Assembly: GCA_963457665.1 (NCBI GenBank)
Contig: OY735212.1
Span: forward strand, 57,588,038 to 57,652,037
From: Thysanoteuthis rhombus
Taxonomy: Eukaryota; Mollusca; Cephalopoda; Oegopsida; Thysanoteuthidae
DNA: 64,000 bases
Reading direction: 5' to 3'
The translations under genes were made by a program, and so were the position numbers. Numbering within the stretch: the stretch's first letter is position 1; the number at the start of each line of letters is the position of its first letter. Shown in pieces: positions 49,126-59,918 of the stretch. A model generated the notes under the pieces. That model made no database searches. It saw nothing but the letters and a program-made list of their open reading frames with translations, and was not told the origin of the DNA.

Positions 49126-49774
49126 CAACGGATATTTACAGGATTCTTTAATTTTATTCCCTGGAAGTCTACAAAATGCCCCTAGTGCAGTTCTTTGCAG
49201 AAAGGAATAAAATGTCCCCGCAGGATTATTATGAAGTTGCCTGACAGAAGGGGATAGTGGAACAAGACAGTAAATATGTCATTTAATAAAGTTAATGATT
49301 TTTTTTTCCACTCAAACTGGACACTCAATATCAATTCTCACCAACTGTGATCATTGCAAGATTATTCTTAAGAGAATGTCATGCAATCTGGTCATATCTT
49401 TTTTGAGGAACATTTTCACATCAAGACATCTTCACTAACATCGCAGCAATGATTTAAAGTGGTTTAGTGAATCTCATTTGATTTTAAAGTAATTAACCTC
49501 ACGAGATTAACAACTCCTGGATGATAAAACCAGAGAATTTGGGGCTTCTGGGACTAATCTCTAACTAATTAAATCTTTGATAATTTCTCCTCTCGTTAGT
49601 AAACTGAGATTAAAAATTTGTGCATCTGTAAATTCTCCAGTGTAGCTCAGCCATTTCTATAGAGGGTAATTTTATTTTACTGTTTCTCTTAATATTCATA
49701 ATCTGGGATCTAGTAATCAACTATATGAAGCAAGAAAATATAACTGAAGATGTTGTGGAAAAGCCTAAACTCAC
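49126..49774. other. No recognisable feature
   Basis: Intron sequence just downstream (in gene orientation) of the donor at 49774. Confidence 0.5.
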
Positions 49775-49905
49775 CATATAATTAGCCGTCTTCAGAGGCT
49801 GGCCATTGCCAAAAATTTGGTGGAATCGGAAGTCTGCTACAAGAAGCAAAGAGCATGCTGACTTGGCTGCTGACACCTCTCTGCGGTTTCGATCATGGGA
49901 ATTGG
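49775..49905 (-). CDS. ADAM17: ADAM17-like protease, exon with furin site and start of catalytic domain
   Basis: This internal exon of 131 bp has an acceptor ending ggaattatttcag and a strong donor, ATG|GTGAGT. It reads two bases plus 43 codons without a stop. It starts NSHDRNRREVSAAK, where RNRR fits the furin rule R-x-K/R-R that separates prodomain from catalytic domain in ADAM17. It then reads ACSLLLVADFRFHQIFGNG and ends in TANYM. Human ADAM17 has TCKLLVVADHRF and TTNYL in the same places, the first beta strand and first helix of the metalloprotease domain. The protein would be a type I membrane sheddase maturing in the Golgi. ADAM10 is a poorer match, having QLYIQTD instead of LLVVAD. 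Codon use and splice signals look intact, so this is probably a working host gene and not a retrocopy. Confidence 0.88.
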
Positions 49906-50219
49906 CTGAAATAATTCCAAGAGCAAGATTAAGACTGTAGTAACTAATATTTCTTCAAGCATAAATTTATAGGGCAGACAGGCAGTGATTTGGCCACAAC
50001 TGCTGACTCACCAACTGGTGGGAGTTGTGATTCAAGCATCTAAATGCCCAATGAAGGTTGTGTACCACTGTCTGCTTCCAAAAGAAAACAAACAAACCCA
50101 CAAACAGTGACCTAATGAGGTAACCTGAGAATACACCTAACAGGTGTATTACAAAAGTATTATCACAATTCTAAGACCATCAATAATAAGGTATGTTTCA
50201 TCTGGGAAAACTTAAAAAT

Positions 50220-50478
50220 AGGTCCATTTAGTCACTCAATGGAAACTTTTCTCACTAAAAGTCTATTTGGTGAGTGGGAGGGTTAAAAAAAAACAACTTT
50301 TTTATACACATCATCATCATTAGTCTATAAACATCCATCGTTAGAATAAATGTTAAAATTTTCAGCCCTTTAGATCCATTGGTGCAACCTGTATGCATGA
50401 TACATACATAGCCAACCAGTCAACCAGACCAACTTAAACACTGTGAAAAACTTATGTAAATGGTTGGCATTTCTAATA
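50220..50478 (+). repeat. Rep-A copy, shortened, with a tiny LINE insert
   Basis: From ggtccatttagtcactcaat to ggttggcatttctaata, with the middle deleted. A 34-bp RTE end is inserted at 50311. Confidence 0.8.
50311..50345 (-). mobile_element. RTE lineage 1 LINE, minimal 3' end
   Basis: Only the (ATC)n tail and the last bases of the element (tagtctataaacatccatcg) remain, the same sequence that ends every other lineage 1 copy. Confidence 0.7.
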
Positions 50479-50639
50479 TTGTCTCCAGGTAGGTTTTCGA
50501 TTTCATCAACTAAGAGCATTTGTTTATATCCAGGTCTACTATGAATAATTAATTCATACAAAACAACTGATAATGTCTGTCTGTCTGTCTCTCCCATTAA
50601 ACATGGTCTAAATATTCACGTTGCTCAACCAAATGCTTA

Positions 50640-50765
50640 AGTAGTGAACCTATGAAAATGGTTTTAACTTTTTAGTTTAAAAAAAAAAGATTCTTTATGG
50701 ATTTTGGATGGAGGTTCTATTTAAAGTGTGACCGTAATGCTAAACTGAGCCCTCATTTTCCGTCC
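50640..50765 (-). repeat. Rep-A fragment
   Basis: Middle part only (ggaggttctatttaaag, taatgctaaactgagccct). Confidence 0.5.
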
Positions 50766-51144
50766 AATATACATGTATACATTCTATTATAAAAAAAATC
50801 AACTGGCTCTGTTTGTGTTTCTGCCACCCGCTTAAACCATTGGTTGAATATTGACACAGCTCAATCAAATTTGGAAGTTTCTGTTCTATATACATAAATA
50901 CACATGCATTCTAGCTGAGACCACCTGATAAGGCCATGTTCAGATAGTCTTGTATGAATAGTTGAATTATCTTAAGTTTTAAACTGGTAAAGAATGAGGG
51001 TACTAGTTGAAATGAATCTTCAAGTTGAACCAACATTTTTCTATTGAAATACAGGCATACCTTGAACAGCGTGGATAATTTGTTCAAAAATCTTTAGAAC
51101 TGCACCATTCAAGATCTCATCCTTTAACAGGCTTCTTATCTGAT

Positions 51145-51590
51145 TATCATTATGAGTCTTTTAACTGCTGTTGTTGGACATAGATCTTCCTCAGGATTTG
51201 CCACACCTCTCTATCACAGAGCCAATACCTCCTGAACTTGTTGACTTCATCCATCCATCTTATATTTTGCTGACCTCAGTTGCACATGTGATCTATAAGG
51301 ATCCATGTTGTGAGTTGTGATATCCCTTGGTTGTCTGCCATTCTTGCAACATGACCAGCCCATTGCCATTTGTGTTTTCTGTTTTTCCCTGACATAGTGT
51401 GCTATCTTGTGATTTCTCCACGTGAGGTTGAGCATGATCTTTTCATGTACACGTTGCATGGTTTTCAGTTTGCAGGTGTGTCTCTCGGTTAGGTTCCATG
51501 TTTCAGCTCCATAGGTGACTATCAGGAGGATGCTTTGGTTGTAGACCCTTCTTTTTAGGATTAAGGAGATCTTATTTTTACAGGTTTAGC
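51145..51590 (-). mobile_element. RTE lineage 1 LINE, 3' end
   Basis: The minus strand carries IVTYGAETWNLTE..., RVHEKIMLNLTWRNHKIAH and the C-terminus. The tail is decayed to attatcattatgagtc. A small deletion has removed the IESxxxL part. Confidence 0.88.
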
Positions 51591-52206
51591 TTACTGCTAT
51601 CTACTTAAACTTAGTTACATTGATTTTTACTGCATTACCTTAAACATACTATATCAAGACCCACATTAATCAAAGCTGTAATATTCTACATATTCCTGAA
51701 TTCAGTCCTACCAACTCAAATAAATTTTTCAGGCTAAATCAACTTTAAAAAGCATTGAAATACACTTTCAGCCATATTATGGCTAGAAAGTAGCTAAAAC
51801 TATGCTGAAAAATAGCACTAAATATGTAATGTTCATGCTGCCCAAACAAAAAATGCACAAAATTGGTAACACTACCAGTACTGCAACAGACCTAAAGATC
51901 CCTGCATAAATGGTCAAGAAATGGTGCCAGGTAGCAAAATAGTTATCTGCATAGGTAAACAGATTTTGTGTTCAAGTTGTGCTGGGTCTTTGATTAGTAC
52001 ACACTGTTATTCTAGGGAAAAGCATGAGTTTACCTTCCTCTGTCTCATCAATACATTCTTGTCACTGGTATGACACGATGGTTGATAGAAAAGAAAATGG
52101 GTAAGTGAGAACTTGGGTAAACCCTTTACTCATTACAATCTTACCTACTAAGGCACTGACAGCAGAAATAGCTATAACAACCACATTAAACCCTGAGCCA
52201 TTTAGC

Positions 52207-52404
52207 AGTACACTTTTGTCTACATCACTTGGACAAATATCAGTTTAGTCTACAGACACTAATCTAAAAGTAATTACCAAGGGTATACCAAATGTCTTTC
52301 ATTGTGGGTGCAGGCTCCTGGTAAGTGCTTTTAGACTAAGATCATTTACCTGAAGTGATTTAGACAAAACTTATATTCCCTAAAGTGATGTAGACAAAAG
52401 TACT
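52207..52404. mobile_element. Fold-back MITE F2
   Basis: The arms of about 85 bp are inverted copies: cttttgtctacatcactt at 52212 pairs with aagtgatgtagacaaaag at 52384, and aaaagtaattaccaag with ctggtaagtgctttt nearer the centre. No coding capacity. Confidence 0.78.
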
Positions 52405-53650
52405 GTAAGCAACCATGGAATAGTCACAATATGATTGCCATATGTTTAAAACAAAGAGAGAACATTCAATTCAAATTCTGAACATCTGTGATCATAGCAA
52501 GATTATTTTCAAGCGTAAAAAAATCAGATAATAACTGATCAAAAGAAAGTCGGAAGGAATTACTGAGTAAAACAAAAAAAAAATGAGAACATTAGTCAGT
52601 ATCAACAAAGGATGAAAAATTGCTGTAAGGATAGACGTTTTTGTTCAAGATTACTCCTTGAATTCTCTCTTATAAAAGTTATTGGTTTGTTGACTCAAAG
52701 TGAACATTAATCTCTGAGTTCAAAGAATTTTAATCAACAAACCTTTCATCTTCAAACAACTGAGTTGGATTCGCTAGAGGTAAGTGAGGATAATGTATTT
52801 TTCCCTTTGAATCAACTTTGTTCTTTGCTTAGGTGTTTAATTTAAAGTAAGTATCAGATAAGGAAGGAGATAGTACTTACTTCCTGAATTGTTATACTCA
52901 ACTACATATGTACTTACATTCTGCTTTCTCATTTGATAATTTTTCTCCGTACATCAAATGTACTGGATTGTACGTAAGACAGTGCTGCTGCACAAGGCCC
53001 CAAGATTTCTGAGGCCCCTAAAAATTATGTATCAAGAAAAAGTATTGAGATTTTTTTTTTAGATCAAAATATCTCGTCTTGTTTGAGGATCTATTATGCA
53101 ATATAGAGATAGATTATTGATATGTGAATACTATACATTAAATTACAAATCATAATTTTATTTCATTTTTGTTTTGATTTGTTTGAAAATAGCTAAATAC
53201 AAAATTAGAAGGGTTCCCATGAAATTGTATGCACTTGGCACTATTAATGTTAAATCCAGCCATACTAATGTTATTACTTTCTGTCTTTGATACTTGGAAT
53301 TTATGTAAAATACTCATAAATTGGCCAACTCTGGAATCTGATGAAAATTTCTCTTTCAATCAAAATTTCAATTTAACTACCATATAGGTGTATGTGTGGG
53401 GGGATGTGCATGAACTGCTCCAAAATTTGATCAGTTCTTCTGTGGCCCTATTATCGACCCCAAACAGAATCTATTGAGAACTTTAGGAGATATTGTGAAG
53501 ACAGTTGTGAGCATATACCTAAATGTACTTGGAAATAAAATTGAAAAAAAGATTTTTGGATCAGTTCGGAAAATTTTACCACTTTTTTCTGGGCCCATAA
53601 TTCACCATTTCAGAAAGTTTCATTGAAATCCATTGAGTACTCGAAGATAG

Positions 53651-53690
<40 letters not shown>
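53651..53690. repeat. (TA)n microsatellite
   Basis: About 36 bp of TA. Confidence 0.9.
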
Positions 53691-54845
53691 ACTTTTTTCA
53701 ACTTCATTGACAACCGTAAAAGATGTTGGGAAGAAATCGAGAGTTGAATGAGCTTTAAATTTAGATTCTTATGAAAAGTTCTTAGGGACAGATCCTGAAT
53801 TTTGAGCTCGGGAAGGATCCAATTTCATTTTTTCATTCTATCTGATTAGACAATGGATATGATATATTTTTTTATGTTTTTAAGGTTACTTTATGATTAT
53901 TTGTTTTTTTTTTCTTCTATAGGATGTCTTTATCTACATATTTATTTAAAAGAAATGTTGATTGGGCTAGCCCTTTGAGGGAGTAAAGTCTAGACCCCCT
54001 GGACCCACCCCTCTAGATCCACACCTGGCTTAGGAATGATTTATCAACTTTATTTGGGTAATGCTACAAAATGTCCTGATCTCTACCTCACAATTTCATT
54101 ATTATTTTTTTCTTATGTTTCATTGCTCTCCCCGAATTTACAGTTCTTTTTTAAATACAAATACACTTATAGAATAAAGATTGAAGATTTTGAAACATTT
54201 GAAAAGGTGGAACTATTGCATCATATATAAAAACAAAAACCATCTACTATCTTTCCATTGATATCTGTGATTTCTGATTTCAAAGAGTTTCTAAACAAAG
54301 CAATCGTAGCAATTAGTGAGTTTAAATAAAAGTTAAGTAAGTGTACAATTCTATCGATGATTTGTTCTGGCATCTCAGAGTACTTTTGTCTTTGATAAGT
54401 TTGCAATGAATGAGTATATATAACATTTCTAATCATAAAGTTAGCAGGATTTAATAAATTTTCGAAAACAGTTTCAGCTATTAATAACAAATGATACCTG
54501 GTATCAATGTAAAAACCAAATGCTTAATACATCAATAATTGATTCGAAACATGTTCTTTTGATGATGTCACACTTTTTTATAACATCCCATCTCTTCTGA
54601 TGTAATGGCCACTGGTAAATAAAACATAACATCCATTCCTTTCTATTTCTGTTATTTAACATAACTAGAACTGACAGACACACCAACCGACCAAAAATTA
54701 CCTATTGAGACATGAACACGTCTAAAAAAAATTATTCCCATAATTGTAAAAGTCGTAGTTCTTCTAAATCGTTCTTCTATGAATCATAGAGCAGATAATG
54801 CCAATGCTTGTAGCAAACAAAATATTGGTTAAAAAAATGTATTAC

Positions 54846-54922
54846 CTAAACTAATTTGAGGAAGATTCTTTTCCCTGGACATGATTTTCCTTTTCTCTTC
54901 ATTTCCACATTTGGTGAAGGCA
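54846..54922 (-). CDS. ADAM17: ADAM17-like protease, exon with candidate cysteine switch (end of prodomain)
   Basis: This is an internal exon of 77 bp on the minus strand. It follows a good acceptor (pyrimidine-rich run ending ttacatttcag) and ends in TTAG|GTAATA. Read as one base, 25 codons and one base, it gives AFTKCGNEEKRK... ending in LPQISL. The last G joins the CC that opens the exon at 49905 to make an Ala codon, so phases agree exactly. In ADAM proteases an unpaired Cys near the end of the prodomain holds the active-site zinc (cysteine switch). ADAM17 has VCG there and this exon has KCG at a similar distance (about 37 residues) from the conserved Cys that opens the catalytic domain. 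The rest of the exon diverges from vertebrate ADAM17. The call rests on phase, order and strand with the next two exons more than on similarity of this exon alone. The preceding exon was not found. Confidence 0.68.
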
Positions 54923-55664
54923 CTGAAATGTAAATAGTCAACAGTAAACAATCTTTATCCTTAAGAGTTTCAAGAATAACAATTCAATACAGTTCAAAGA
55001 GTTTTTCGGACAATTAAACCCCTTGTTGATTACACAACATTCCGTGCGATCCACTTCACAACATTCTTGAGGCATACTATCTGAATGTGTTGGTGGTAAA
55101 CAAACTTCTTTCTTTCTTTAATGGTTGCAATGCTATAACATTGGATTTGGTTGATATCTTTTTATTCAGGCTTAGCAAGAAAAGAAGAAGATATCACCCG
55201 AATCCTACACTACAGCATTGCTACCATTGGAGAAAAAAGAAAATTGTTTACTACAATCACATTCAAATAATAAAACTGAAGAAGGCTGTAGAATGGATCA
55301 TCCCAAAAGGCATGTTGAAAACTCAATCAACAAAGAGTTCTATCATCTGAAAAATTCTTTGAACGTTAATGACCTTTCTCAAACGATGGACAATTCAATA
55401 CCACTCCAAAAATATAGGCTAAACCAAATCAAGTCTTCCACTTCTCTCCAATTTCTTACCATCAAATATCACAAAAGAATTTCTTAAAAGCACCAGTTTC
55501 ACATTATCAAGTTGATTTCACATTTCTGTATTTCCCAAGTATCAATCACCGCTACCCACAACTGACCGCTTTAGAGGTTATGCTCTGATACTTATTTGTA
55601 TCTATCTATAATTATGAATAAATCATTCTATTTTGAACTATCTGAACTAACCTCCTGTTATTAC

Positions 55665-55820
55665 ATGGTTGATTTCTGTCTTGACCTAGACAGCATAAAT
55701 AGAATAAACAATTAGAGAAATAGGCTGCAGTAAGAATCGAACCTATGACCTACACAAAGCCATCTTAGTGTGACACTGCTCTTACCATTGAACAAAACAG
55801 CATGCTGGTAATAATTGCTC
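55665..55820 (-). mobile_element. tRNA-derived SINE
   Basis: On the minus strand the head has a box A-like TTCAATGGTAAGAGCAG and box B AGGTTCGATTCTTACTG. The body is short and ends near atttatgctgtctaggtca. The tail segment is repeated in the opposite orientation at 55915-55965. Confidence 0.75.
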
Positions 55821-55914
55821 TATGTCCACATCTTGTCTTGTTCTTTCACTGTCTGCTCTATTGTTTCTCAATGTTGACATTCGTATTATGAAAAGTATTT
55901 GTAAATAATGCAGT

Positions 55915-55970
55915 AGCCAATTTCTGTAATTGTTTATTCTACTTACGCTGTCTAGGCCAATTGACACTTG
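55915..55970 (+). repeat. Inverted copy of the SINE tail
   Basis: gccaatttctgtaattgttt and tattctacttacgctgtcta match, inverted, 55665-55725. Together with the SINE this makes an inverted pair about 190 bp apart. Confidence 0.65.
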
Positions 55971-56074
55971 CTTCAGGAACAGGAAGTAAGTTCTGATACA
56001 GTTTCAAATAAGACAACACCTCTATAATTAGAGCCCTAATTATTTATAGTTGAAACTTGAGATTTTGTGTGCAC

Positions 56075-56225
56075 GCATAACCATCAATGAGTAAGTAAAA
56101 AATTTTTTTCCAAAATTGTCCCCCTTAATATGTTTTTATAGGAGGGTTAAATTTACAATGAAACTTAATGGCAAATTGGTCCCTTATTTCATGTGCATTG
56201 TTCTGTTCATTTTAAAATCATAAAT
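56075..56225 (-). repeat. Rep-A fragment
   Basis: Middle part in reverse orientation (gagggttaaatttacaatg, aaattggtcccttatttc). Confidence 0.65.
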
Positions 56226-56617
56226 TTACAATTCAAACCATACTGGTAAATTATCAACATAATTTTTGCGACTATCACAGCTTAATTTATGTAGTTAAAA
56301 GCAGCATATATGGGTGGTGGTAATTCATAATTTCCCTTGGAATGCTAGTCTTGTGTATATTTCCACTAAAGAGATAACAGGTTTACATACACGCATGGAA
56401 ACAAAATCTCATATTTTACTGAATATAAATATATTCATATACAAATATACACAAATACACACACTTACCTTCAGAGATATATAAATGAATAAAAGATTAT
56501 GAAGTATATACAAAGTAGTTTAAGAAAGTTCCCGTATTTTACATACAGTAATTGTTCCATTCAACATGAATACACTGACACTCATTGTTATCCAACTTAC
56601 GGAGTGAATAGGTGAAG

Positions 56618-56997
56618 TTCAGCAAATCTTCTACCAAACCCCGTAAAATGTTTTATGTCAAACATAGGTTTTTCAGCAAATCTTCTACCAAACCCCGTAA
56701 AATGTTTTATGTCAAACATAGGTTTTTCAGCAAATCTTCTACCAAGCCCCGCAAAATGTTTTATGTCAAACATAGGTTTTTCAGCAAATCTTCTACCAAG
56801 CCCCGCAAAATGTTTTATGTCAAACATAGGTTTTTCAGCAAATCTTCTACCAAACCCCGTAAAATGTTTTATGTCAAACATAGATTTTTCAGCAAATCTT
56901 CTACCAAACCCCGTAAAATGTTTTATGTCAAACATAGGTTTTTCAGCAAATCTTCTACCAAACCCTGTAAAATGTTTTATGTCAAACATAGGTTTTT
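56618..56997. repeat. 54-bp minisatellite, 7 units
   Basis: Seven near-identical 54-bp units, each running ttcagcaaatcttctacc, then aa(a/g)ccccg(t/c)aaaatg and tttatgtcaaacataggt. Units 3 and 4 share aagccccgca while 1, 2, 5 and 6 have aaaccccgta. Unit 7 has ccctgta. The unit is 18 codons, so three frames stay open across it (for example FSKSSTKPRKMFYVKHRF). No splice or coding context supports a protein. Confidence 0.95.
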
Positions 56998-57000
56998 GAC

Positions 57001-58149
57001 GAGCATCTGCATTTCAGGGCCAGTCAAATGTTGGTTCAAGATGACTTTAGTTCAGAAAATGTCTTTTTTGTCCTTCTGATTGTCATTGCATAACTCTAGG
57101 GCACACATTCATGGAATCACTAATAGGACTGCAGAGCATGGTTTAGCATATTAAACTCCCAAATTTTTTTTGGGCGGTCCAGTCTAAGGAACTTTCTGAT
57201 AACCCCAGTAAGATATCTCATCTAGTTGGGTTTTTTTTCCATTCTCTCCTTTCACTGTCCACAAATAATGAGTAAAACCTACAAATGCAAATCTATGATT
57301 TACAACAAAAACCTCACAGTTGCCTCATTCCAGGTTCGGAAGCCTAGCAATTGTTAAGGAAAAATGAGTTTGGATGAATCAAATGACAACAACAGATGCG
57401 CAACTTGACACACCCAAAATATAATTAGGCACGTTCCAACCCATTGCTTCAGAATGAGCTTCATTCTTATAACAAACCAAGCACCCAGTGCTGCTGTTGT
57501 CGACTCAAAAAGTTTTTTTTGCACTGTCAACCTCAAAAAAAGCATCAAGAAACACTAAACACACAAAAAAACACTGGTAGCCATCTTTTGGCAATTTTTA
57601 ATAGCTATAAATTGCCAAATGTATCTGAAAAATACCTGAAAAATTGCTGAAATAGCTGGTAAATGGCTCTAAAGTTGGGATAAAAGTAGCCCTAGATGTT
57701 GAATTTCTACACTGCCAATACAAGAAACGTGCTAATTTCAGTGCAAAAAGTGCTAAGTTGGCAACACTGCTTAGTGCTGAGGAGTATTATCTGCAAGACA
57801 ATATTTCTATGAAGAGTAATGATGATATTGAAAACGAGGATTTATGCCAGATATTACTCAGAACATTTATTGATTGTCCTATCTACGCAAGTAAGCTGAT
57901 AAAAGCTTCTACTACATCTCGAATTCTAATTGGAAATTATTCCATGCCGTGCAAAGAATTTGATTTGGAGTGGGAATGAGTTCAGGGAAGTCTCAGTTTA
58001 TGCCGTCCAATAACGGTAAAGTGAAAGGCAATTATGAATAAATATGAGTATTTGTCACTGAAAAAGTGATGGAGTTGCTGATTCCAAAGTATGGAGCATA
58101 ACAAAGAGAGAAGTATGTAGTATGAAGATGGATATATCCCTTCTTCATG
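57001..58149. other. No recognisable feature
   Basis: 57600-57770 contains gctgaaatagctgg and gtgctaagttggcaacact, weakly like 51800-51890. No gene-like signal. Confidence 0.45.
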
Positions 58150-58490
58150 TAAATGAATCACCACAGTCCGTGCGTGTATCAGAACTAATCATCTAAAGAG
58201 AACAGATCTTTTATCTAAATAAGATTTGGACATTGCTAGTTCAAGATGACCATAAAGAACCCAAAAATCAATTTCTCGAAAAAAAAAAAAAAAGAAAGAA
58301 AGAAAACTTTTCTAGATGGTACCTAGTGGTGAACTCATGCAAATTTTCAAGGTTGTAGTCCCAAAAATGTGACCATGATCACCCAGGGACATGTGTGCAT
58401 GCACACATAGACAAGCAAAGAGTGAAGAATCTGTTAACCCACTTGGTTGGTTGGTCAAGCAATTTGGGGGCAGGGGCTACGGTGTTGTGA
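58150..58490 (+). repeat. Rep-B MITE, full-length copy
   Basis: The left end is aatgaatcaccacagtccg and the right end ggggctacggtgttgtga. A poly-A run at 58279-58308 is expanded. Confidence 0.83.
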
Positions 58491-58644
58491 TCATGAAAAT
58501 AATTGCTGAAGCATGTAATTCAACCGTGGTTCTCAAACTTCCCACACTTTTTCTTCTATCAAATTTGATTGTTGAATATACATTTTCCAAAAATACCTAT
58601 CATGATGAACAGCTAACCAATGGATGTATCTAAAATCCCCAACA

Positions 58645-58740
58645 GGTAACATACACACAGATGAGCAAAGAGAAAAGAATCTTTAGCCACTTGGCTGGTT
58701 GGACAGGCAAGCCATTTTTGGGGCTATGGTAATTCGATCC
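58645..58740 (+). repeat. Rep-B MITE, 3' part
   Basis: Ends ggggctatggtaattcgat. Confidence 0.78.
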
Positions 58741-59379
58741 GAAAGTAGCATTGAGGTCTAAGATAAATAGGAGAAAAAGCATTCAACTGTATTTGTAGAA
58801 ACATTTGACAAAAGTAAACAGACACCTCTATTTGTAAACAAAGGCTTTATTCATTGATGTAAACAATTCAAGAATTGATTTCATCATTTAAATTGAAGTT
58901 TGGTTGACTTGCTATTAGCAGATTATAAAGTTTTACTCTTTCATGTTTTGCCCAGATTCAGGAAAGGGGTGAACATGCCCCACTGGCTCGTATATCTATG
59001 AATATAATTCCATTTGAGAGATTAGCTTGGCTATGAGAGTTACTTACAGCATTTTGGACCTGCCATTCATGAGTCTCTTTTGGTGAATGACATCGTGTTC
59101 CATCATCCACAGAAAGAATGATGTTTTTGTTAAAATATCAATCAAAGAATAGTAAGATGCACTTCAGAAGCTTTCTATGAGCAAATCTCTCCTCACAATA
59201 AATACAAAAATCCAACATGCAAGATAGTTGGCAATAAGGTGGTTCAAACAAAATTTACCTCAAAGTAATCTCCAGAACCATACTTAAGCAAATGAAAATT
59301 CATCTGAAAGATGAAAGTTTGCCAAAGAACCATCTTTATTGCACATTCCTTTCTCCATTGAATGGCTTGTATTCATTCC
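58741..59379. other. No recognisable feature
   Basis: A splice-donor-like GCT|GTAAGT on the minus strand at about 59050 follows a short open segment, but no acceptor AG precedes it. Confidence 0.4.
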
Positions 59380-59515
59380 ATCTGTAATGCCATAGTATAA
59401 GACCAAATTGCATTGGATACACAGGCTCTCATAAAGTTACCAAAGTTAAGTGATGTTGAGCTTTGTCATTACCAAGGTGGGTGACTGTCTTGGAATACGA
59501 GGTGCTGTACGGGAC
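59380..59515 (+). mobile_element. 5S rRNA-derived sequence (SINE3-like or 5S pseudogene)
   Basis: Colinear with animal 5S rRNA: gataca(c)aggctctca, accaaagttaagtgatgt (box A region, usual GAAGTTAAGCA), aggtgggtgactgtcttgg (usual ATGGGTGACCGCCTGG) and gaatacgaggtgctgta (box C, usual GAATACxGGGTGCTGT). It has many substitutions, so it is not a working 5S gene. The sequence that follows (59516-59700) may be the SINE body. Confidence 0.78.
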
Positions 59516-59918
59516 AAGATTGTTCTGCAGCTATCTCTGCTTATTATGCTCTGCCGCTGATTAACAGAGCATCTTACCACGCTAGGACCAGAATGTGCCC
59601 CCAGTCCTTTTACACGCACATGCTACTCTCGTATTGAGCAGTAGCAATCACCCAATCACCATGCCATAGCAATAAGTCCCGAAATGAAAACATACCGCCA
59701 TTCTTAGGCCAATTTGTAAATATTCTACCACATTTGCGTCTTGCAATGCTTATTTTTTCCAATGTCTCATCTCGCTGCATGAAGGCACCTTCCAGTGGCT
59801 CCGGTCAATCAGAACAAGATGAATAGGTTTCCTTTGTCCAGTACTGAATTGCACAGTCATGAAATTGGCAGTAGAAAATGGAATTGCGAAAATTTGATGC
59901 TACTTATTTCTAGCCTTA

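Larger units (their letters stand above)
16279..49774 (-). other. Intron of the ADAM17-like gene (33.5 kb)
   Basis: Bounded by the donor of the exon ending at 49775 and the acceptor before 16278. No further exon is needed because the protein match is continuous across the junction (NYM to IAVIERV). Most recognisable content is transposon-derived. Confidence 0.8.
49906..54845 (-). other. Intron of the ADAM17-like gene (4.9 kb)
   Basis: Inferred from the flanking exons and their matching phase. It holds a Rep-A copy, a lineage 1 RTE fragment, a fold-back element at 52207-52404 and a short (TA)n tract. The parts 51590-52200, 52410-53640 and 53700-54840 hold no feature I can name beyond AT-rich sequence. 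Confidence 0.75.

Noticed and set aside
55087-55487. Two overlapping plus-strand frames of about 88 codons
   Set aside because: Lysine- and histidine-rich, with no family motif and no splice context; probably chance in an AT-rich intron.
56465-56600. Good minus-strand donor GAAG|GTAAGT at about 56468
   Set aside because: The upstream sequence has stops in the frame needed to join the next exon.
56597-57079. Open frames of 114-155 codons across 56600-57080 on both strands
   Set aside because: They are the 54-bp minisatellite read in phase. No start context, splice site or codon bias supports a gene.
59050-59130. Possible upstream ADAM17 exon on the minus strand (open segment before GCT|GTAAGT)
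   Set aside because: The phase would fit, but no AG acceptor precedes it and the residues do not match an ADAM prodomain.
59380-59515. Functional 5S rRNA gene
   Set aside because: Too many changes in box A and the internal element, and no terminator T run directly after the 3' end.
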